Position numbers and translations under genes: made by a program. The notes beneath the pieces are model-generated. The model was given only the letters and a program-made list of their open reading frames with translations. It was not told where the DNA came from and did not search any database. Below, piece by piece: positions 58,411 to 64,000 of a stretch of 64,000 nucleotides of DNA. The stretch is from Caenorhabditis elegans (taxonomy: Eukaryota > Nematoda > Chromadorea > Rhabditida > Rhabditidae). Each line of letters begins with the position of its first letter. Position 1 is the stretch's first letter. The stretch covers positions 14,384,001 through 14,448,000 of the forward strand of contig NC_003284.9 of assembly GCF_000002985.6 (NCBI RefSeq), read 5' to 3'.

Positions 58411-58708
58411 CTCACTTAATGTTTTTTAAAAAACATTCATATAAATAGAAGTGAAAGATTGTGATATATTGCCAGAAGCACTTAATCTGCGCTTAACCGA
58501 TTTAGACGTCAATGCAAAATCTGAAGACTAAATTTGTATTCATTCATGATGTTTTACAGAATTCTGAACAGCTTAGAGCTTAGATGTTTCTATAGATTTC
58601 TATAAGCTGCATTTTTCATCATGTCTGCCCTTTCAAACTTTAGTTTCAGAGATAATCAAGCTCCGCCTTTCGATTTGGAGCCCATCGGACTCCACCTTTT
58701 TCAGCTCG

Positions 58709-58716
58709 TATATAAG
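58709..58716 (+). promoter_or_regulatory. TATA box of the secreted-protein gene
   Basis: TATATAAG lies 47 bases before the ATG at 58756. The upstream in-frame ATG at 58621 lies before the TATA box and is therefore not used. Confidence 0.65.
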
Positions 58717-58755
58717 AGAGTTTGGAGTGAAACTCTTTCATTCATTCATCTGAAA

Positions 58756-59279
58756 ATGATGAACAAAATCACCGTTATTCTCGTCTCTCTCCTCATCCTG
58801 GCTTCAGGCTACAAAGTCCGTCCATCTGCCAAGAACGCCGTTCAAGATGCTCATGACCAACTAGCCAAGCATATTCGATGTTGGGAGGAGGTTGATGACG
58901 ACGATCAATCTAAAGGATACACTCTAAGCGAGCCAATATACGAGCTATGCAGCTTCATGCCGGATCCAAAAGACTACAACAAATTTTACGTCAATGGAGT
59001 TGATATGGAGTCCGATGTCTACACCAACTTTTTGGCGATGTACGCCAACGCACTTGAGGGATATGCAGTCTTGAACGTATGCATCCAAGAAGTGAGTTAC
59101 AAAAATTGCGTACGATTAGATAATCATAATCATTACAGGCCTTCCAATTTCACGCTGCCAAACACCCGTCTCAAGTCAGTCTCCGCTGTCTCTGCAAACG
59201 GGACGGATGCAATCTCCCAATGAGCTTCACAAACTTCTTAGACTACAACAAACTTGCATTGCCGGAAATCCACATCTAA
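58756..59279 (+). CDS. Secreted cysteine-containing protein, 158 aa
   Basis: Two exons, 58756-59091 and 59139-59279, are joined by a typical 47-bp worm intron. MMNKITVILVSLLILASG is a signal peptide. The mature protein has six well-spaced Cys: one in KHIRCWEEVDDDD, one in YELCSFMPDP, one in VLNVCIQEAF, and three in LRCLCKRDGCNLP. The last group resembles the C-x-C-x(4)-C-N end of small disulfide-rich nematode secreted proteins. I do not recognise a named family. The 3' AATAAA lies at about 59430. An ATG pair (MM) marks the start; the next in-frame upstream ATG would lie before the TATA box. Codon use is richer in C-ending codons than in neighbouring genes, as in well-expressed worm genes. Confidence 0.85.
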
Positions 59280-59716
59280 ATTATTTGAACTGTCGTCCGA
59301 GTTCGTACCCTTGTCACCGAAAATTATCAGTTACACTTTCTCATTTGTGGATCTCATTTTCTATTAATCTCTTCCTTCATAAATTGCACTTGCGATGCAA
59401 TATCATTTTCAAAAAGACATTAACAAACTGAATAAAGTTATAAAATTTGTTATCTGTTTTTTGATAATTTTGGCAATATTAACATTCTTAAAATGTGTGT
59501 ACAGTAAATATTGTAAGCCAGTTAGCCGTAAGTAGTTCTTTAAAAAACTGAATTATTTTATTTTTGAATTAAAAAAAATTTCAGAGAAATTCAAACTTAT
59601 TGCATTAGTCTAAGACATAGTCAAAAACACAAGCAAATGCCAAACAGAGTAAATTAGCTTGTACGGAAGTTTTTTTTTTTTAATTGATAAAAATATATAA
59701 AAGATGATTTTTTTGC

Positions 59717-60210
59717 TGGCACAAAAAAACAAAAATAAAAACTTTGAATTTTTGAAAAAGTTTTTATAGATTTGTATTCTAGATTGTTTAAAAATATTAT
59801 TGGTAAGTTTTTGTACGTAGATATCAATTTTCAGACGCGCTACAGGGGTTTTTGTCTTGAATTCCAATTTCAACAGGTATATACAGGCACAAAAAAAAAA
59901 ATAAAAATTTTGAATTTTTGGAAAAGTTTTTATAGATTTGTATTCTAGATTGTTTAAAAATATTATTGGTAAGTTTTTGTACCTAGATATCAATTTTCAG
60001 ACGCGCTACAGGGGTTTTTGTCTTGAATTCCAATTTCAACAGGCACAAAAACAGGCACAAAATATACAGGCACAAAAAAACAAAAATAAAAATTTTGGAA
60101 TTCCGGAAATGTTTTGATAGATTTGGATTCTAGATTGTTTAAAAATATTATTGGTAAGTTTTTGTACCTAGATATCAATTTTCAGACGCGCTACAGGGGT
60201 TTTTGCTACT
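59717..60210. repeat. Three tandem copies of the GCGCTACAGGGG dispersed repeat
   Basis: Three units of about 165-185 bp each contain TTTAAAAATATTATTGGTAA and, about 40 bases on, GACGCGCTACAGGGGTTTTT. The second and third copies are most alike. Short minus-strand frames across them follow the repeat and are not genes. The same family flanks the minisatellite at 405-645. Confidence 0.88.
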
Positions 60211-60990
60211 AAAAATTCTATTAAGCTGTATTTTTTCTATAGATTTCCCAAACAGTAACACTTATTGGATCTCATGTTTAGGTCAAATGACTTCCCGAGA
60301 CATGACTTCCCAAGACAATGGGGAGAAGATTGTTTCACCTTTTTTTCTTTTTCGAGCGTTCTGGTATTAATGGTTGCCCAGTAAAACCGACATTAATTGA
60401 TTTTTGTATCTTGCTCAACAGGTCGCCTTTTTTTCTCTTATTTTTTTCTAAAAATTTTAGTTTTGAGTAGCGTCTGTCAGTCAAACTTTCAAAGTTTTGA
60501 ATTTTATTTTTGATTTTAGAACATTTTTAATGACTTTATTGAAACAAAATTAAAATACAAAAATAGAAAATCATTCGTTTTTTTTCGTTTTCCAAAATGT
60601 TGAAAAGTAAAAATTGAATAATCACAACGTTTAGATTGTAAATAAAACATATGTTCTAGAGACATTTTATTATTTTAGCAGAAAATGGGTAATTTTAACT
60701 ATTTCCTTCACTTTTCTCACTTCGTTACTTCAGCTTTATAAGTGAAATCCCAAAAAATTAAAAGAAGTAAATTCAAACCAAAAACCAATTTTTAAAAATT
60801 TTTTAAGTCTTCATTTTCAAATCTCACCAACTTTCACTGCCTTTCACCAATTTTAACGTTTCTCTATTTTCCTTTATAACATACTCAACTAAATGTTATT
60901 TTTTGAACTCTGTATGTAATGTTGCCTTGTATTAACTACCATTTTCTTTAATTTCTCACTAACTGTCTTCTAATGTCATAATTTACCTAT
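60211..60990. other. Non-coding upstream of the FBXB-like gene
   Basis: AT-rich, no exon. It contains pyrimidine-rich stretches and leads to the splice acceptor at 60991-61001. Confidence 0.5.
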
Positions 60991-61001
60991 TTATTTTCAG
61001 A
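60991..61001 (+). promoter_or_regulatory. Likely spliced-leader acceptor
   Basis: TTATTTTCAG directly before the ATG, with no upstream exon found, fits C. elegans trans-splicing. Confidence 0.55.
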
Positions 61002-62124
61002 ATGAAGAAGGGTTTGACAAAAGTTGCATCGAAGAAAACCGAGAAACCGTTTCTGCTTGAAGAGTTGCCTTCATTGCCACTCGGTGATATTGTGAAACAA
61101 TTGCCAATGTTCGAGCTGTAAGTGTTTATTATCGAACAAATACGATCGCACAATGTTCTCATAATTTATTTTTGATCTACCTTGTTGACTAGGCTCATTC
61201 CCTTCCTTTGACAAGACAGCCACAACAAAATAACAACGGCAACAAGATTGGGGGCGGGGTCAAGTTCAGCAGGTAGATCAAATATACATTATGAGAAGTT
61301 TGTGCGATCGTATTTTTACAATAATAATATAACATTTTAAGTAGTTGTTTGTTTGATTTCCTAGAAGTTTATCTTGAACTCTGAACAACTAGTACATTAA
61401 TTTGATTGAAAACTCTCAATATAGAGAATACAACCAAGTTTTTAAATTAAATCGCATATCGCACTTCACCATAAATCTGAAAGCGACTTGGGAGCAAGCT
61501 ACCCAGGTCGCTCTCTCAATATGTCCTGCCTTCGCAAGCTTAAATTCAATTCAAATACGGTTCATTTTTAGCGTGAAACTGGCGTTACTATCTCAAAAAG
61601 CAAAGAGATGGGTATTGGAGCACTCGCGTCGACATCTTGTTCAATTGACTGTCAATCTCGGAGAAACGTTCATCATCAAAATCGGATATGACGGAGAAGC
61701 AACCAACGAGATTGTGAACATAAAACTGGATGATATGCCTCCAAAGAGGGTGTATAGAACTAGGAGCTCAACGAGACTGCCAATGAATTTATTGAAAATT
61801 GACCCCATTTTCCCATCATGCTGCGCCAAAAACACCTATGGAACTCGAGTCGAAACAGTGAAGTATTTGATTAAATACTTTTCAAAGACGTTCAAGATGA
61901 TCTCGATGGAACTCACCTTTGATAAGCAGCCCGACGCTGTGATTCTTGATATCATCAACCTTGTGAATCATTTGAAAATCAAAATGGATACTCTGGCAGT
62001 TGCTGGAAAGAACAACAGCGACGAAGTGTTCAAGTGCATCATTGATGAAGTTAGCCGAGTTTCGTCTCTTCAAATCTGGGGATTCCCAAATGGCGAAAGA
62101 CTGTTGGGCTTGAATGATGATTAA
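61002..62124 (+). CDS. FBXB-like F-box protein, short form (222 aa)
   Basis: Two exons, 61002-61117 and 61572-62124, are joined in phase. The start ATG lies one base after TTATTTTCAG, so it is probably a spliced-leader acceptor. Residues 1-20 are basic (MKKGLTKVASKKTEK). The F-box follows (LPSLPLGDIVKQLPMFEL, then after the intron VKLALLSQKAKRWV). The rest fits the FBA_2-side region (LVQLTVNLGETFIIKIGYDG) up to SLQIWGFPNGERLLG. Typical FBXB proteins run on for another 100 or more residues with the VVW-ending FBA_2 motif, which is missing here. The protein is therefore C-terminally short, either naturally or by truncation. The role in SCF ubiquitin ligase complexes is inferred from the F-box. 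The intron holds a palindromic element. Confidence 0.8.
61138..61314. mobile_element. Palindromic element in the F-box gene intron
   Basis: The left AAATACGATCGCACAATGTT and right TTGTGCGATCGTATTT ends are inverted. Inner TTTGATCTACC / GGTAGATCAAA continues the arms. Confidence 0.85.
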
Positions 62125-62312
62125 AATTTTCTGAACTTGAATAACTTTTGATAATTTTTTGTTTCTAATTATAAGGTCAAATGTTAAGCCTCAGTAATAA
62201 ATCCATGTATTTCTTTCCTCTTCCATCTGTTTTTTTTTCGTATTCCTCACTTTCGCTTTTCCCATTTTTAGATATCCTATAAATTATCAAAAAAAGTTCA
62301 ACTAATAAAATA

Positions 62313-63003
62313 TTGTCCATAATTACGTCTACTTGTATTTAACTGTTTAAGTTGCTTACCAGTGTCATGACAAGAAATACAGCGGCCGACATCTCGTGAG
62401 CCCGTTTTTGACAACTTTTACTGATTCGGCCGTATCTCGAAAACTAATTTTTTTCTGGAAATGTTTTTGAAGAAAAATAATCTTCATACTACTTGCCATC
62501 ATTTGTGCCTACTCACTTTGTTTTGAAAAATTCAGCAAAAAAGTTATGGAAGTGCAAACTAGTCCCTCACTTGGCACTGCTCATGCTGTACAACCAAAAA
62601 TCAGGTTACTTACTTCGAATATATTTTTTTCGAGCATTTTTTAATAATTACAAATGTAAAATCACAATTAAACTTTATTTAAACACGATATCAAAATTCA
62701 GGGAAAAAAAATTCTTCACTTGCGAGAAATGCTCTAGTTGTAGTCGTACACTATTCAAGTTTAATCTATCATAACTTTTTTGCTGAATTTTTCAGAACAA
62801 CGTGAGAAGACACACATGATGGCAAGTAATATGAAGATTATTTTACTTTGCCAACACTTACAGAAAAAAAAGTTTTCGAGATACCGGCAAATCAGTAAAA
62901 GTTGTCAAAAACGGGCTCACGAGATGTCGGCCGCTGTATTTCTTGTCATGACACTGGTAAACAACTTAAACAACTGAATACAAGTAGACGTAATTATGGA
63001 CAA
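62313..63003. mobile_element. About 690-bp palindromic element
   Basis: The left TTGTCCATAATTACGTCTAC is inverted at the right (GTAGACGTAATTATGGACAA). Arms of about 230 bp each include GCGGCCGACATCTCGTGAGC and its inverse. Weaker symmetry goes on for about 30 bp outside these ends. A mariner-like end with TA (GAATTATGGCCGGCACTGTA) lies further right at 63101-63120, without a partner on the left. Confidence 0.85.
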
Positions 63004-63120
63004 AATTTCTTGAGTTGAATTTTTTTCGATAGCATGTCCAGTTTTTAAGTTGTGCTCGTTTGAAAAACTTGTAAATTTATCAAAAATCGAAAATTGGATA
63101 GAATTATGGCCGGCACTGTA

Positions 63121-64000
63121 TGTAAGACCTTCAAAACGTGCTCCTCTAATCCGTTGCTGTTCGGTACTCTTGTTACGTGTTAAGTTGGGACAAGTTTCCT
63201 AGCTACTCATAGTTTGTCTGCACTCTCCTAGTGACGAGAAAAAGATGAAAAGATAATCTCTCAAGGAAAAGCAGATTAATCAACAAAGCGCAGCAGAACT
63301 TTCAAATTCATTTTAGTTAATAAGTATACGATTTCCGGTGACCGAATATATGTAGTTGGTTTGTGTTGTATTTTGAATTCTGGTATATAAAATATAAGTA
63401 ATAATATATAAGTAACCGTTTGAAATTGGAAAATTTTTTCGACGCAAACTTTGCCAGTGATATGTTCAATGAAACATGCTAGTTTGAAAAAATTAAGCAT
63501 ACAAGCACATTCCTATAAATAATTTGGTGGCCACCTTCTGTTATGTTTTATCAAAAATTAGACCTCCCGGCTATTTTGTTACAATCGAGCAGACACCCCC
63601 CCCCCCCCCCCCCCACGACACCTGTTCTCTTTGAGCACTCCATAACGTGGGAAGGCACATCTTGCGTCATATGTGACCCGACAGTCTCCTACAAAAATAT
63701 GGGAAACGGGGCAGATTGAGTGATGATGTAACTTGTTCTGCGCAGTCTTCTCTGCCTGTTCTCGACCTTTTTGCGAGGATTGGCTCCAACATACGTTTTG
63801 CACCACTTCTCGATGTTTTTTAGTTTGTTTTTCAAAATTAACATATAGTTTTTCATCAATTTTAGACAAAACTAATTCATTCAATTAATTTTAACATGAA
63901 ATGAAATATTCAGAACTTAACTTTAGTTGTTTTAGAATAATAGGGTATGCATTGTTAAAATTACAAAAAGTGAGATTTATATCCAAGTCTTTAAATTTTA
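63121..64000. other. Non-coding right edge with a 19-base C tract
   Basis: No exon is supported. The open frame at 63884-63579 (minus) runs through the C tract, giving a poly-Gly stretch, and is not gene-like. Confidence 0.5.
63596..63614. repeat. Mononucleotide C tract, 19 bases
   Basis: Nineteen C in a row (G on the minus strand), able to form G-quadruplex structures. Such tracts are the known deletion-prone sites in C. elegans lacking the helicase DOG-1. Confidence 0.95.

Noticed and set aside
59610-60178. Minus-strand frames with repeated MISRYKNLPIIFLNNLE starts
   Set aside because: They come from the three-copy dispersed repeat, not from a gene family.
63579-63884. 101-codon minus frame ending in a Gly run
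   Set aside because: The Gly run is the C tract read on the other strand; no other coding signal.

Overview
This window looks like nuclear DNA from a Caenorhabditis nematode, most likely C. elegans or a very close relative. It is AT-rich, and many introns are only about 45-50 bp. Acceptors follow the TTTTCAG pattern and donors GTAAGT/GTGAGT. Nematode-expanded families are present (FBXA and FBXB/FBA_2 F-box genes, an FMRFamide-type peptide receptor), and the non-coding DNA is full of short palindromic DNA elements of the kind common in worm chromosome arms. There are no bacterial-style operons. Exon models were built by hand from splice sites and reading-frame phase, so joins are predictions, although in most genes all phases close to an uninterrupted frame.

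Layout. 0.7-6.0 kb is a 48-bp minisatellite of 109 whole units with no length change in any unit, capped on the left by a 40-bp inverted copy and followed by the C-terminal half of an FBA_2 F-box gene that lacks its front. 8.9-10.8 kb (minus) is an unnamed, very basic, many-exon gene. 10.8-22 kb is largely non-coding, with a tRNA-derived SINE-like element and one palindromic element. 22.2-25.4 kb (plus) is a seven-exon peptide GPCR with three mobile palindromes in its introns. 27.4-28.9 kb (minus) is an intact FBXA-type F-box gene.

29.7-37.6 kb is the most interesting block. It holds two minus-strand genes whose introns are all phase 0 and which share a C-terminal W-L-x-x-N-M-A-Q module. The larger one (13 exons, about 1,409 aa) carries six copies of a short helix-forming repeat, each with a Ser-Pro-x-Arg/Lys (CDK-type) site. 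Four of these copies come from a two-exon block duplicated in tandem. It also has a KEN sequence and an E2F-like site upstream, which suggests a cell-cycle protein; this function is inferred.

39.5-44.1 kb has a Gly/Tyr-rich secreted peptide precursor (plus), a 90-aa acidic protein (minus) and a four-TM LAPTM-like protein (minus) with a 672-bp palindrome in its intron. 48.0-48.3 kb (minus) encodes a 39-aa single-TM micropeptide. 50.0-51.4 kb is a multi-TM gene with one in-frame stop. 52.5-53.1 kb is a decayed coding region. 53.9-54.2 kb is an inverted pair of identical tRNA-Pro(UGG) genes. 54.4-57.8 kb holds two inverted-repeat transposon-like elements. 58.8-59.3 kb is a secreted Cys-containing protein. 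61.0-62.1 kb is a short FBXB-like gene, followed by a roughly 690-bp palindrome and a 19-base C tract.

The genes do not form one pathway. The window reads as a fast-evolving chromosome-arm region, with F-box family turnover, exon duplication, pseudogenes and repeated insertion of non-autonomous DNA elements.
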